Shown here piece after piece: positions 45,968-55,483 of a DNA stretch of 64,000 nucleotides; the stretch's first letter is position 1; each line of letters begins with the position of its first letter. A model generated the notes under the pieces. That model was not told the DNA's origin, ran no database searches, and worked only from the letters and a program-made list of their open reading frames with translations. The position numbers were made by a program, and so were the translations under genes. Source of the DNA: JAPOUP01 sp965199865 (lineage in GTDB: Bacteria > Pseudomonadota > Alphaproteobacteria > Rhodobacterales > Rhodobacteraceae); contig CBDATU010000009.1 of assembly GCA_965199865.1 (NCBI GenBank), positions 62,001 to 126,000 of the forward strand. The letters are read 5' to 3'.

Positions 45968-46798
45968 TCAGGGTAGGACATAATCGCGGTCATGGGTCAG
46001 CGACGGAATTCGACGACGTGCGGCTTCCACGTCCCCCAGATCAAGTTCGACCATGGTCATACCGGGTGATTGACCGCCATCGGCAAGACTCTCACCCCAT
46101 GGTGCGACAGCTAGAGAATGTCCGTGGGTCCGCCGCATCTTTCCGTTATGAGCTGGGTGCTCTCCGCACTGAGCGGGTGCCAGAATGTAGATTCCGTTCT
46201 CAATAGCGCGAGCGCGCAGGAGCGTCTCCCAATGTACCGCTCCGGTGACAGGAGAGAATGCCGACGGTATCGTGGCTATCTGCGCTCCTGCATGGGCCAG
46301 GTCACGGTAGAGGCCGGGAAAGCGCAGGTCATAGCAGATCGTCATCCCTATCCTGGCCAGCGGCGTGTCGACAAGAACCGCATGGTTGCCAGGTCGGTAG
46401 CCAGATGATTCGCGATAGGTCTCGGTATCCGAGATCGTTACGTCGAACATGTGGATTTTGTCGTACTTCGCGGCAATCGAGCCATCTGGAGCAATGAGGA
46501 AGGAACGGTTCACGAATCGCCCCTTCGGGTCATCCGACTTCAGGGCGAGCGAGCCGATCAGCAGCCATGTTCCTACACGCACTGCATCATCGCGCAGGGC
46601 GGAGAGTGTCCTGTCGTCACCTTCGTGCCGCAGGACCTCGAACTGCCGGGAGCGATCCATCGAGACACAGTTCGTGACCTCGGGCGTCAGGATCAGGTCG
46701 GCTCCTTCCTTGGCCGCTCTCGCGACAAGATCGCGCGTGACCGGCAGATTGGCCAATGGATCATCGGAAGATGTGAGCTGAATGAGAGCGGCACGCAT
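45968..46798 (-). CDS. Carbon-nitrogen hydrolase (nitrilase/Nit1 branch)
   Basis: 276 aa. Catalytic triad visible: Glu in ILTPEVTN, Lys in YDKIHMFD, Cys in MTICYDLRFP. The closest family type is Nit/omega-amidase, where Nit1 homologues repair deaminated glutathione. Linkage to glutaredoxin fits a thiol-metabolism role. The ATG at 46798 is one base past the grxC stop; a longer frame to 46912 would lie inside grxC. Confidence 0.85.
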   Translation of the reverse strand: MRAALIQLTSSDDPLANLPVTRDLVARAAKEGADLILTPEVTNCVSMDRSRQFEVLRHEGDDRTLSALRDDAVRVGTWLLIGSLALKSDDPKGRFVNRSFLIAPDGSIAAKYDKIHMFDVTISDTETYRESSGYRPGNHAVLVDTPLARIGMTICYDLRFPGLYRDLAHAGAQIATIPSAFSPVTGAVHWETLLRARAIENGIYILAPAQCGEHPAHNGKMRRTHGHSLAVAPWGESLADGGQSPGMTMVELDLGDVEAARRRIPSLTHDRDYVLP

Positions 46799-46799
46799 A

Positions 46800-47057
46800 T
46801 CAGCCTGCGAGCAGGGTGTCCAACCTGCCGTTTGCGTTGATTCCATACAGATCGTCGTAACCACCCACATGCATGCCGCCGACAAATGTCTGGGGAACGG
46901 TTTTCCGACCACCGGACCTCTGCACCATTTCGGCGCGCCGGGCCGGCTCCCTCGAAAGATCGATTTCCTCGAAAGAAACCCCCTTCGTCACCAACAGCCG
47001 CTTGGCCGCATGGCAGAACCCGCACAGAGGTGACGTGTATATCTCAACTGACTTCAT
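46800..47057 (-). CDS. grxC: Glutaredoxin 3
   Basis: 85 aa. Dithiol active site CGFC (residues 11-14), cis-proline region KTVPQTFV and the glutathione-binding GGYDDL. Reduces protein disulfides and glutathione mixed disulfides in the cytoplasm. It precedes the nitrilase gene with a single base between stop and start. In related alphaproteobacteria a comF gene is often found just upstream; here it is absent. Confidence 0.92.
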   Translation of the reverse strand: MKSVEIYTSPLCGFCHAAKRLLVTKGVSFEEIDLSREPARRAEMVQRSGGRKTVPQTFVGGMHVGGYDDLYGINANGRLDTLLAG

Positions 47058-47238
47058 CGAACCTGTCCCCAACCGGAAATAGTGGCTGCTAAACCCGATC
47101 ACAACGCGCCTGGAAAAACCAGCGTCGATCACCAGAGAAGATCCCAATGACACTTCCATGTCAAAGGGGATCCGCATCGACTTTGCATCTGGACCAAAAC
47201 TTCTTACGAAACTTTCTGAAACCTCTATGTTGAAGGCC

Positions 47239-48072
47239 ATGCACAGTCCACCGCAGCTGACAGACCGCACTGCCCTGGTCCGCAACCGGCAGAGGGCACG
47301 GCGGACAGGCCATCCAGCATTATTTCTGCAGGAGGAGGCGGTTTCGGAAATCAGGGAGAGGCTTGGCCTCATGAAGCGTAGGTTCAGCGCTCCGGCAGTG
47401 GTAACTGGATGGCCGGAAGTCTGGGCGGGTGCGCTGCCTGGCACGAAGATTGTGGAGGACGCCGAAATACTGGATCTTGAAGTGGGCGCACATGATCTGG
47501 TGATCCATGGCATGGCACTGCATTGGGCTGATGATGCCGTTTCACAGCTGATTCAGGCCCGTCGCGCCCTTAAGCCGGACGGCCTGTTTCTTGCCATGCT
47601 TCCAGGCGGGCAGACACTCAGCGAACTCCGGACGGCATTGGCCGCAGCCGAGGCGATGCTGCGCGGCGGACTCTCGCCTCGCGTGGTTCCCATGGCAGAG
47701 ATCCGGGATCTGGGCGCATTACTGCAGAGGGCCGGATTTGCGCTGCCGGTGGCCGACAGCATCTGCCACAGAGTGACATATTCCGGCCTGCCAGAGCTGA
47801 TGCGAGACCTTCGCGCGATGGGCGAAGCCAACGCGATGGCTGCCCGCTCCCGATATATTACCTGTCGAAGCATCTTCACTGAGGCCGAACGACATTATCG
47901 CGACACCTTCTCTGATTCCGATGGCCGTCTCATTGCCACGTTTGAGATCATCTACCTCACCGGCTGGGCTCCTGATCCAGGCCAGCCCACACCCCTGCGC
48001 CCCGGGTCAGCGACGCAACGACTGGCCGACGCGCTGAACGTCACTGAAACAGTCCTGCCTGGTGGAGATTGA
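47239..48072 (+). CDS. Class I SAM-dependent methyltransferase (NDUFAF5/BioC-like)
   Basis: About 277 aa. Opening block LTDRTALVRNRQRAR, a middle segment HDLVIHGMALHWADDAVSQL and LIQARRALKPDGLFLAML, as in the NDUFAF5-type family common next to comF-grxC-nitrilase in alphaproteobacteria. The glycine-rich SAM loop is weak in this family, as here. The ATG at 47239 with GAAGG upstream is preferred; 47227 and 47158 are alternatives. Role unproven; homologues hydroxylate or methylate partners in respiratory-complex assembly. Confidence 0.75.
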   Translation: MHSPPQLTDRTALVRNRQRARRTGHPALFLQEEAVSEIRERLGLMKRRFSAPAVVTGWPEVWAGALPGTKIVEDAEILDLEVGAHDLVIHGMALHWADDAVSQLIQARRALKPDGLFLAMLPGGQTLSELRTALAAAEAMLRGGLSPRVVPMAEIRDLGALLQRAGFALPVADSICHRVTYSGLPELMRDLRAMGEANAMAARSRYITCRSIFTEAERHYRDTFSDSDGRLIATFEIIYLTGWAPDPGQPTPLRPGSATQRLADALNVTETVLPGGD

Positions 48073-48129
48073 CCACGGATGGTCCACTGCTAGTCTGGCC
48101 GCAGACCGCCGCCGACCAGGAAATTTCCG

Positions 48130-49188
48130 ATGCCATACAGTCAGGATGTCCGGCACCCAGACCATGCACCGGTGAACCACCCAGGAATACCGTCTGCTAA
48201 AGTGGGAATCCTGCTGGCCAATCTCGGCACTCCTGACGGTTACGGATACTGGCCGATGCGGCGCTATCTAAACGAATTTCTGTCGGATCGGCGTGTCATC
48301 GATTATCCCCGCTGGAAATGGCAACCACTGCTTCAGCTGATCATCCTGACAAAGAGACCCTTCACTTCGGGTGCGGCCTACCGGTCGATCTGGAACAATG
48401 AGGCCGACGAAAGTCCGTTGATGACGATCACCAGGGCCCAGACGGCCAAGATCGCCAAGCGAATGGCGGATCGATATGGAGAGGGTGTCGTGGTGGACTT
48501 CTGCATGCGTTACGGCAATCCCGCAACAAAGCTCAAAGTGCGGGAACTGACGGCCAAAGGCTGTCGGAAGATCCTGTTCTTTCCGCTCTATCCCCAATAT
48601 GCCGGCGCCACCACAGCAACGGCCAACGACATGTTCTTCCGAGCGCTGATGGAGGAGCGATGGCAACCAACCGCCCGCATCGTGCCACCCTATTTCGAGC
48701 AGACCAGCTATATCGACGCATTGGCTCAGTCAGTCGAAAATAAGTACTTGGAGCTCGATGAGCGACCCGACATGGTCGTTGTTTCATATCATGGCATGCC
48801 GCAGCGCTACCTGACGGAAGGTGACCCCTATCATTGCCAATGCCAGAAGACGACCCGACTGTTGACGGAGCGGCTTGGCTGGAGCGCCGCTGAAATCACG
48901 ACGACTTTCCAGTCCGTCTTTGGCTCGGAGGAATGGCTTCGGCCTTACACGGTGGAAGAGGTCGCCAGACTGGCCAGGGTCGGCCACAAGAACATAGCGG
49001 TGATTGCGCCGGCATTCAGTGCAGACTGCATTGAGACCCTGGAGGAGATCCAGGAGGAGATCCAGGACAGCTTCAGACAGGCTGGCGGAAAGACATTCAC
49101 CTACATTCCCTGCCTGAACGACAGCGATACGCATATCGACGCTTTGTGCGAAACCATTGAAGCTAACCTTGAGGGCTGGCTGCCGTAA
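48130..49188 (+). CDS. hemH: Ferrochelatase
   Basis: 352 aa. Inserts Fe2+ into protoporphyrin IX, the last step of protoheme synthesis. Seen: ANLGTPDGYGYWPMRRYL, FPLYPQYAGATTATAND, the active-site histidine in VSYHGMPQRYL and the glutamate region FQSVFGSEEWLRPYT. CxC-type cysteines (CQCQ) occur at about residue 237. Length is normal. It is downstream of the methyltransferase gene with a 57-nt gap. Confidence 0.95.
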   Translation: MPYSQDVRHPDHAPVNHPGIPSAKVGILLANLGTPDGYGYWPMRRYLNEFLSDRRVIDYPRWKWQPLLQLIILTKRPFTSGAAYRSIWNNEADESPLMTITRAQTAKIAKRMADRYGEGVVVDFCMRYGNPATKLKVRELTAKGCRKILFFPLYPQYAGATTATANDMFFRALMEERWQPTARIVPPYFEQTSYIDALAQSVENKYLELDERPDMVVVSYHGMPQRYLTEGDPYHCQCQKTTRLLTERLGWSAAEITTTFQSVFGSEEWLRPYTVEEVARLARVGHKNIAVIAPAFSADCIETLEEIQEEIQDSFRQAGGKTFTYIPCLNDSDTHIDALCETIEANLEGWLP

Positions 49189-49278
49189 CGAAATGCCTGC
49201 CGCACCGGCTCAGCAGGTAGCCATTTCCCGGCATCCATTACGGTTCCCCAACACAAAGCAGGGGGAACATCCGGTCAG

Positions 49279-49884
49279 TCAGACAAGGACCACCTGTGTT
49301 CCGACCTTGGTCATCGAAAACAGTTCGGCGATGTGTTCATTGTAGAGACCGATGCAACCACTGGAAGCCCGTCTGCCGATTTTACGTGTGTCATGGGTTC
49401 CATGGATGCGATAATATCTCCAGGACAGGTACAGCGCATGTGTACCCATCGGGTTATCGGGGCCCGGAGCGACAAATTCTGGCCATTCGGGGTTGCGTTT
49501 GAGCATCTCGGGAGTGGGCCTCCAAGAGGGACCCTCCACCTTTCTTACCACCTTCGTACGACCCCGGCGGGTGAGGTCCTCAGTCGATGGAACACTGGTC
49601 GGGTAGAGCTTGTAGATGGCCAAATCTTCTGACCAGAAATGCAGGGTGCGAGACTTGGTGTCGGCAAGGATGGCGCCATTAACGGTATCATCGAAATACT
49701 GACTCCAGTCCAGCGGCCGGAAGCCTGAAATGTTCCTACGAACGGCCCTGGAGGTTTCCCCTCCAGTGTCGACAGAAGCGTCGGCGTTCTGGGCAATTGC
49801 CGGTGCCGCCAGTCCAGCCATAGCTGAAGCTGCGCCACAGAGAAACACGCGACGGCCGACGATATGTCTTGATTTGCGAGACAT
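49279..49884 (-). CDS. L,D-transpeptidase (YkuD family)
   Basis: 201 aa with a Tat-like signal (RRVFLCGAASAMAGLAAPA, cleavage near AIAQ). YkuD domain from about 60, with PMGTHALYLSW, the HGTHDTRKIGRRASSGC block and catalytic Cys in SSGCIGL. The Arg that normally follows (SGCIR) is Gly here. Such enzymes make 3-3 cross-links or attach lipoproteins to peptidoglycan in the periplasm. The ATG at 49884 follows GGAGG. Confidence 0.87.
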   Translation of the reverse strand: MSRKSRHIVGRRVFLCGAASAMAGLAAPAIAQNADASVDTGGETSRAVRRNISGFRPLDWSQYFDDTVNGAILADTKSRTLHFWSEDLAIYKLYPTSVPSTEDLTRRGRTKVVRKVEGPSWRPTPEMLKRNPEWPEFVAPGPDNPMGTHALYLSWRYYRIHGTHDTRKIGRRASSGCIGLYNEHIAELFSMTKVGTQVVLV

Positions 49885-50409
49885 CTTCACCTCCATAATC
49901 TGGAGTGACAGGTACGGCAACTCAAGATAATGTCAACTTGTGGAGAACGCCCGGATTACTATCCCCGTGCACTCAGAAGTGCTGCAAAATTCATATCGAA
50001 ATCAATGGGGAATGCACCAGTATTTCGGCTGCAGGTCCGGGCCTTACCCACATCCCGTTGAGGGATTATCCTGCCGAGCTGGATCGAGCCGTGAACATTC
50101 AGGTCTCAGGGACAGTGTAACACCAGCCCTGTCCCGACGGAACGAGGGAGCCGATCCCACAATCACCTGCGTTCCGGCCCGCATGGTCGCCGGGGCGTTT
50201 ACACAGGACGCTATCACCGAGGTACTTCAGATCACATCGCCGTCTCCATGATCCACCCCGGCCTCTACAGGTCGCAGCGACAGCTGCAGAGTGGGTTCGC
50301 ACAGATCAGGAAAAAGCGCCCTTCCGCCGTGCACCTCCGAACCAGGGAGGATGGATGATCCCGACTCTGGCGGAGCGTTTCAGCGTGGAAACCAGGGTGG
50401 CCCCGGATT
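49885..50409. other. Intergenic region without recognisable gene
   Basis: No supported coding sequence between the L,D-transpeptidase start and the uxaC stop. Confidence 0.5.
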
Positions 50410-51813
50410 TCATAGCCGGTATGCCTTCCTGGCCAGGCTATAGGCCAGATCATGCGCGACCTCGAACCCGTCCCGCTCAGTCAGCCGCCCCGAGCGCACC
50501 AGTCTGGCCAGATAGGCGCAGTCGATCCGCCGCGCCATGTCGTGCCGCGATGGTATGGAACAGAACGCACGGGTGTCATCATTAAATCCAACGGTGTTGT
50601 AGAACCCGGCGGTCTCGGTCGTCAGTTCACGGAACCGCATCATCCCTTCGGGGCTATCGAAAAACCACCAGGGAGGGCCAAGCTTTAGAGCGGGATAGAC
50701 CCCGGCCAGGGGTGCAAGTTCCCGCGACAGCGTCGTTTCATCCAGCATAAAGACGATGACAGTCAGACGCGGATCGGTCCCGACCTCGTCCAGCAGGGGG
50801 CGCAGTGCCCGGACAAAATCGGTGCGCGTAGGAATATCGAACCCTTTGTCGCGGCCAAAACGCACCATAGTGGAAGGCGAATGATTGCGAAGAGACCCTG
50901 GGTGAATCTGTAGAACCAGCCCGTCATCAAGACTCATCCGTGCCATTTCGGTCAGCATATGACCCCGGAACGCGTCGGCTTCTTCGGCAGTGCAGTCACT
51001 CCTTAGGGCTTTCGCCAAAAGGGCGGCGGCTTCCTCCTGCGACAGGCATTCGGTGCGTGCGCTGGGGTGACCATGATCCGATGATGTCGCCCCATGTGCC
51101 CTGAAATATGCGCGGCGACTGCGATGCGCTGACAGATAGCCCTGCCAGGTCGTCGTATCTTCACCGGTGAGTTCGCCTAGAACCACCACGTTCCGGACAA
51201 AGTCCTCGAACTCCGGATCGATCACGCTGTCCGGGCGATACGTGGTGATCACACGCCCTTTCCAGTCAGATTTTCTGATGATTCCGTGCCAGTTCAGCGG
51301 GTCAATCGCGCTTTCCGTAGTGCTGAGCACCTCAATCCTGAAACGGTCAAACAATTGGCGCGGGCGAAACTCATCCTTCGCGAGGCAGTCCTCGATCTGA
51401 TCGTAGAATTCATCGGCAGTTTCATTCGACAATTCGCGTTCAAGACCAAATACAGACTCCAGGCTGTGGTCTATCCACATTTTCGAAGGGGTTGCACGAA
51501 AGAGATGGTAGTTGGCTGCGAACAACCGCCAGATCCTGCGTCCATCGGTCTCCGTCGGCCCGCCGTCAGTGCGCGGCACGCCGAGGCTTTCGAGCGGAAT
51601 GCCCTGTGAGTGAAGCATCCTGAAAACATAGTGATCCGGCGTGACGAACAGCCGTGCAGGATCCGGGAATCGTTCATTTTCTGCGAACCAGCGCGGGTCT
51701 GTGTGTCCATGTGGACTGATGATTGGCAGGTCGGATACCGTTTCGTAGACTTCCCGGGCAAGCTGTCTTGCGCCTGGATCAATTGGGAAGAGCCGATCCG
51801 GATCAAGTGGCAT
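50410..51813 (-). CDS. uxaC: Glucuronate (uronate) isomerase
   Basis: 467 aa. Isomerises D-glucuronate to fructuronate and D-galacturonate to tagaturonate. Metal-binding SPHGHTDP (H35, H37), RTDFVRALRPLLDEVG, and the C-terminal FNDDTRAFCSIPSRHDMARR are diagnostic. It is the last gene of the TRAP/M24 gene run under a LacI-type regulator, so it supplies the first catabolic step after uptake. The next enzymes (UxuA/UxuB) are not in the window. Confidence 0.93.
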   Translation of the reverse strand: MPLDPDRLFPIDPGARQLAREVYETVSDLPIISPHGHTDPRWFAENERFPDPARLFVTPDHYVFRMLHSQGIPLESLGVPRTDGGPTETDGRRIWRLFAANYHLFRATPSKMWIDHSLESVFGLERELSNETADEFYDQIEDCLAKDEFRPRQLFDRFRIEVLSTTESAIDPLNWHGIIRKSDWKGRVITTYRPDSVIDPEFEDFVRNVVVLGELTGEDTTTWQGYLSAHRSRRAYFRAHGATSSDHGHPSARTECLSQEEAAALLAKALRSDCTAEEADAFRGHMLTEMARMSLDDGLVLQIHPGSLRNHSPSTMVRFGRDKGFDIPTRTDFVRALRPLLDEVGTDPRLTVIVFMLDETTLSRELAPLAGVYPALKLGPPWWFFDSPEGMMRFRELTTETAGFYNTVGFNDDTRAFCSIPSRHDMARRIDCAYLARLVRSGRLTERDGFEVAHDLAYSLARKAYRL

Positions 51814-51924
51814 GACGCACCTTTGTCTTGAGTTCTGATCCCTTCATCGTCGTTCGATACCTTTCGACGCCAATCAAAATTGTGGGCGGCACATACGTAC
51901 CGCCCATTCTGCGCGATCCTATCA

Positions 51925-52908
51925 TCACTGGGTGTTCTGAACCATCTCCAGGAGTTCGCCACCGTGCTTGGAAATAAAGTCCTCGTAAACCGGACCCATG
52001 CGTTCGCGGAACGCACCGACATCGGCATCGTTGATTTTCATGCCTTTGGCTTTCAGCTCCTCAACCGCTGCCATGCCAACTTCCGCAGTCAGCTCGATCT
52101 CATAATCCTGCAATGCCGCAGCCTCTTCCGTCAGCACTGCCTGCTGCTCGGCAGAGAGACCATCCCAGGTAACCTTGCTGATGGCAACGATACCCGGCGG
52201 ACGAAAATGCTGGGTCATCGAGAAATAACCACTGACCTCGTAGAATTTATCGTTGAGCACATTTCCGGCAGCGTTTTCGCCACCATCCAGCACGCCCTGC
52301 TCCAACGCTGTGTAAAGCTCGCTGTAGGACATCGGGGTTGCTGAACCACCCATCGCGTTCAGTGTGTTCACCATCAGAGTGCTTTCCATCACCCGGATCT
52401 TCAGACCCTCCATGTCATCTGGTGTGACGACAGGGCGCACCTTGTTGAAGACGTTGCGATATCCATTGTCGAACCAGGCCAGGATCTTCAGGCCGCGCCC
52501 TTCGGCTAATTCGCTAAACCTGGCGCCGACCGGGCCAGTGACAACATTCTTGAAATGATCGGTGTCCCGGATCAGATAGGGTAGGCTAAACAGGTCGAAC
52601 TCTGGAATGAATCCACTGACCGGTGCCGTAGACACCTGAGCCATCTGAATGCTGCCCAGCATCATACCTTCGATATAGTCCCGCTCGCCGCCAAGCTGCG
52701 CACCGTCCAGAACCTCGATGTTTAGACCAGCATCCCTCGCGGCCACTCGGTCGGCAAACCAGCGCAGCGAAACGTTATGGTGATGCGATGGACCCGTAAC
52801 CGACGCAATTCTGATCGTCGTGTCAGCGGCGAAAGCCGACTGCGTCAGTGCCGCAATTGATAGGGTGAACGCCGCTCCAGCACTGATAAATAGTGATCTT
52901 CTAAGCAT
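51925..52908 (-). CDS. TRAP transporter substrate-binding protein (DctP family)
   Basis: 327 aa with signal peptide (to AFAAD). DctP fold with IRIASVTGPSHHHNVSLRWF, LGSIQMAQVST, and the conserved Arg in MEGLKIRVMES that binds the carboxylate. With uxaC next door the ligand is probably a uronate, as for known glucuronate/galacturonate DctP proteins. ATG at 52908 with GGGAGGA upstream. Confidence 0.9.
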   Translation of the reverse strand: MLRRSLFISAGAAFTLSIAALTQSAFAADTTIRIASVTGPSHHHNVSLRWFADRVAARDAGLNIEVLDGAQLGGERDYIEGMMLGSIQMAQVSTAPVSGFIPEFDLFSLPYLIRDTDHFKNVVTGPVGARFSELAEGRGLKILAWFDNGYRNVFNKVRPVVTPDDMEGLKIRVMESTLMVNTLNAMGGSATPMSYSELYTALEQGVLDGGENAAGNVLNDKFYEVSGYFSMTQHFRPPGIVAISKVTWDGLSAEQQAVLTEEAAALQDYEIELTAEVGMAAVEELKAKGMKINDADVGAFRERMGPVYEDFISKHGGELLEMVQNTQ

Positions 52909-53012
52909 CTTTGTCTTCCTCCCATTTGAGAACGATATTGAGTTGGCTATTCCGGCGAATGTGCCGGTCTTCTCCTCCCCCTCAAGGGGGCGGAAATCTG
53001 CGGTACATCCGA

Positions 53013-54170
53013 TCAACGCTGCACCGCAAAGTCATCTGGCTCATCTAGAACCAGCCTGTTCAGTGGGCGCACCCCCTCTTCAGTGACCGCAACCACGACC
53101 TCGACCCGATAGCCTCCTCCGATCAGGTCATGCAGATCGAGCTTGACCGCCAATGTCATGCCAGCTTCGAGCATGAAGTCGCTGTCAGAGCTTAGGTTTG
53201 GGGGTTCAACCACATCCAATCCGACCGCATGGCCAACGCCGCGGAGTCCTTTGGCATAGGGTGTAAAGTGCCCGGCTAACCCTTCTGGTTCCAATTCTGC
53301 CAGAAGCGTGTCGAATATCGACCGTGCGGTGATGCCGGGGCGAATGGTTGGGATGACCTTCTTCAGGGCTCTATGGCCAATGACGAGTGCGCGCTCCTGT
53401 TCCGGATCGGCCCCTGGCATCAATATCGTGATGCCGCCATCGTTGCAGTAATGCCCGAATGCCGGATTGAAATCCAGTATCACAAAGTCACCGAATTCAA
53501 TCCTGCGATCCGTCGCACGCCAGGCCGGGTATCTGGTATTGGGACCTGACATGACAACCGTCGCCGAGCCGATATCGGCATTCAGGTTGCGGGCGATGTG
53601 TTCGGCTACACCGGCAACCTGAATTTCGGTCATGCCGACCTTGACCTTCTTCACGGCCTGGCGGAGCACTTCATCATTAATTGCTGCGGCGCGCTCCATC
53701 AGTGCAATTTCGGCCTCTGTCTTGATTTTTCTGAGATCTAGCATGATATCGTCGCGTGCCTCAAATGCGGCCTGCGGCACAGCTTCAGATATCTGTTCGT
53801 ATATTTCGGCGGGCAGGATATTCCTGCCGATCAGCCCGATCCTGCTGTCGCGCCCAACAATCGGGGAAAAGATTTCAGGCAGATCGACATAAGGCCGATG
53901 AATGCCTCTCACATCATCGATCCAGCACAGGTCTTTCGCGGCATAGGCGTTCAGGCGTCCCAACAGTACGACCGGCTGTCGATCGCCAATCAAAATAACG
54001 AGTTGCGGCGATTCCTCGATTACGTTCAGCGGTTTATAGTTGGTAATGTAGGAGGAATGGCCAGAACGATATTCGTCCGAATAGATGACCAGCGCATCAT
54101 ATCCTTCGGACTTCATGCGACATCTGAGGTTTTCGGTTCGTTGCTTTAGTTCTTCGTCCGAGATTTGCAA
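53013..54170 (-). CDS. M24-family metallopeptidase (creatinase/prolidase-like)
   Basis: 385 aa. N-terminal creatinase domain (to about 150) and C-terminal pita-bread domain with the metal ligands: Asp pair in DFNPAFGHYCNDGG, His in GVGHAVGLD, Glu in LEAGMTLAV and Glu in RVEVVVAV. The family includes Xaa-Pro peptidases, creatinase and ectoine hydrolase. The proposed TTG start at 54170 keeps the conserved first helix (ELKQRTENLRCRM) and has AGAAGGA upstream; an ATG at 54116 would cut it. It sits between dctP and dctM genes, an unusual place. Its substrate is unknown. Confidence 0.8.
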   Translation of the reverse strand: MQISDEELKQRTENLRCRMKSEGYDALVIYSDEYRSGHSSYITNYKPLNVIEESPQLVILIGDRQPVVLLGRLNAYAAKDLCWIDDVRGIHRPYVDLPEIFSPIVGRDSRIGLIGRNILPAEIYEQISEAVPQAAFEARDDIMLDLRKIKTEAEIALMERAAAINDEVLRQAVKKVKVGMTEIQVAGVAEHIARNLNADIGSATVVMSGPNTRYPAWRATDRRIEFGDFVILDFNPAFGHYCNDGGITILMPGADPEQERALVIGHRALKKVIPTIRPGITARSIFDTLLAELEPEGLAGHFTPYAKGLRGVGHAVGLDVVEPPNLSSDSDFMLEAGMTLAVKLDLHDLIGGGYRVEVVVAVTEEGVRPLNRLVLDEPDDFAVQR

Positions 54171-54196
54171 TGTGGGTTTCCTTCTGCTTTCCGTAC

Positions 54197-55480
54197 CTAG
54201 TGACCAAAAAGGCTCGGGATTGTCATGACCAGACCTGGGAACACTGCGACGGTGATGAGGACAACGATCAGCACCGCACAGAACGGGATCAATCCGCTGA
54301 ATGCCTGCGAGATCGTTAGTCCCGCGATGGAGCAGCAAATGTAGGTCAGGATGCCAACTGGTGGCGTGACTGACCCGATGACGACTGCCATGACCAAAAT
54401 GACACCGAAGTAAACCGGATCCACGCCCAACCCCTGAATGACGGGCAGCAGAACTGGCGTGAAGATAATCAGTATTGGGATGCCTTCGATAAACAGCCCC
54501 AGGATTAGAATGAAACCCAGAATCAGCAGTACGGCCAATGTTGGATTGGTGGTGATACCGCCCAGAACGTCCAGGACCGCCCTGCCAAAGCCCGCCCAGG
54601 CCAGCAGCCAAGCGAATGAGGTTGCCATTGCGATAAGAAACATCGCGGCAGCGGTGGTCACGGCCGCATCTATCAGCAACGCTCCGAAAAGCCTGAAAGT
54701 AAGCGTGCGGTAAACGAAGGTTCCGACAAGGGTCGCATAGGCCACTGCGACAACGCCAGCTTCAGTCGCTGTGAACACGCCTGAGAATATCCCGCCTAGA
54801 ATAATCACGGGCATTGCAAGTGCCCACAGTGCATCGCGGAAAGCGGGCAGAATGGGTGGAAGCTCTGATTGCGGCGGTGCCGGATAGCCGCGTTTCCTAG
54901 CAATGACATAGGCCATCGCCATCAGTCCCGCCGCAACCATCAGCCCGGGCACGAAGCCGCCCAGAAACAGTTGAGCAATCGAAACATTTGCGATTGAGCC
55001 ATAAATCACCATCATGATGCTGGGAGGAATGATGGGACCCATTGCGCTGGCCGAGGCGTTGACAGCCACGGCGTAGTCGGCATCAAAGCCGTGCCTTTTC
55101 ATGGCTGGGATCATCATTGATCCCAAGGCCGATGCGTCTGCAGTGGCTGAACCGGAAATCCCCGAAAAGAACATGTTTGAGACAATGGTGACATGGGCCA
55201 AACCGCCGCGAATATGGCCAACAAGCGAATTCGAGAACCTCACGATCCGTTCGGTGATTCCACAGGCGTTCATCAGCTCGCCCGCGATAATGAAGAACGG
55301 GATCGCTAGCAGCGTGAAGGAATCGACGCCGACAAATGCGCGCGTCACAATGCTGTTCAGCGGAAGGGTGGCGTCAAAGACCAGCGCCACAGCCGCCGCT
55401 ATCCCAAGCGCGAATGCGATGGGTAAATTAATTATCAGCAGCAGGAAGAAGGTGATGAAGAGGATCGCCAACATCGACAT
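54197..55480 (-). CDS. TRAP transporter large permease (DctM)
   Basis: 427 aa, about 12 predicted helices. Typical GISGSATADASALGSMMIPAM and ASASAMGPIIPPSIMMVIYG blocks and VIGSVTPPVGILTY. Works with the DctQ and DctP proteins of the same operon in Na+-driven uptake. Start 3 nt after the dctQ stop. Confidence 0.92.
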   Translation of the reverse strand: MSMLAILFITFFLLLIINLPIAFALGIAAAVALVFDATLPLNSIVTRAFVGVDSFTLLAIPFFIIAGELMNACGITERIVRFSNSLVGHIRGGLAHVTIVSNMFFSGISGSATADASALGSMMIPAMKRHGFDADYAVAVNASASAMGPIIPPSIMMVIYGSIANVSIAQLFLGGFVPGLMVAAGLMAMAYVIARKRGYPAPPQSELPPILPAFRDALWALAMPVIILGGIFSGVFTATEAGVVAVAYATLVGTFVYRTLTFRLFGALLIDAAVTTAAAMFLIAMATSFAWLLAWAGFGRAVLDVLGGITTNPTLAVLLILGFILILGLFIEGIPILIIFTPVLLPVIQGLGVDPVYFGVILVMAVVIGSVTPPVGILTYICCSIAGLTISQAFSGLIPFCAVLIVVLITVAVFPGLVMTIPSLFGH

Positions 55481-55483
55481 GCG

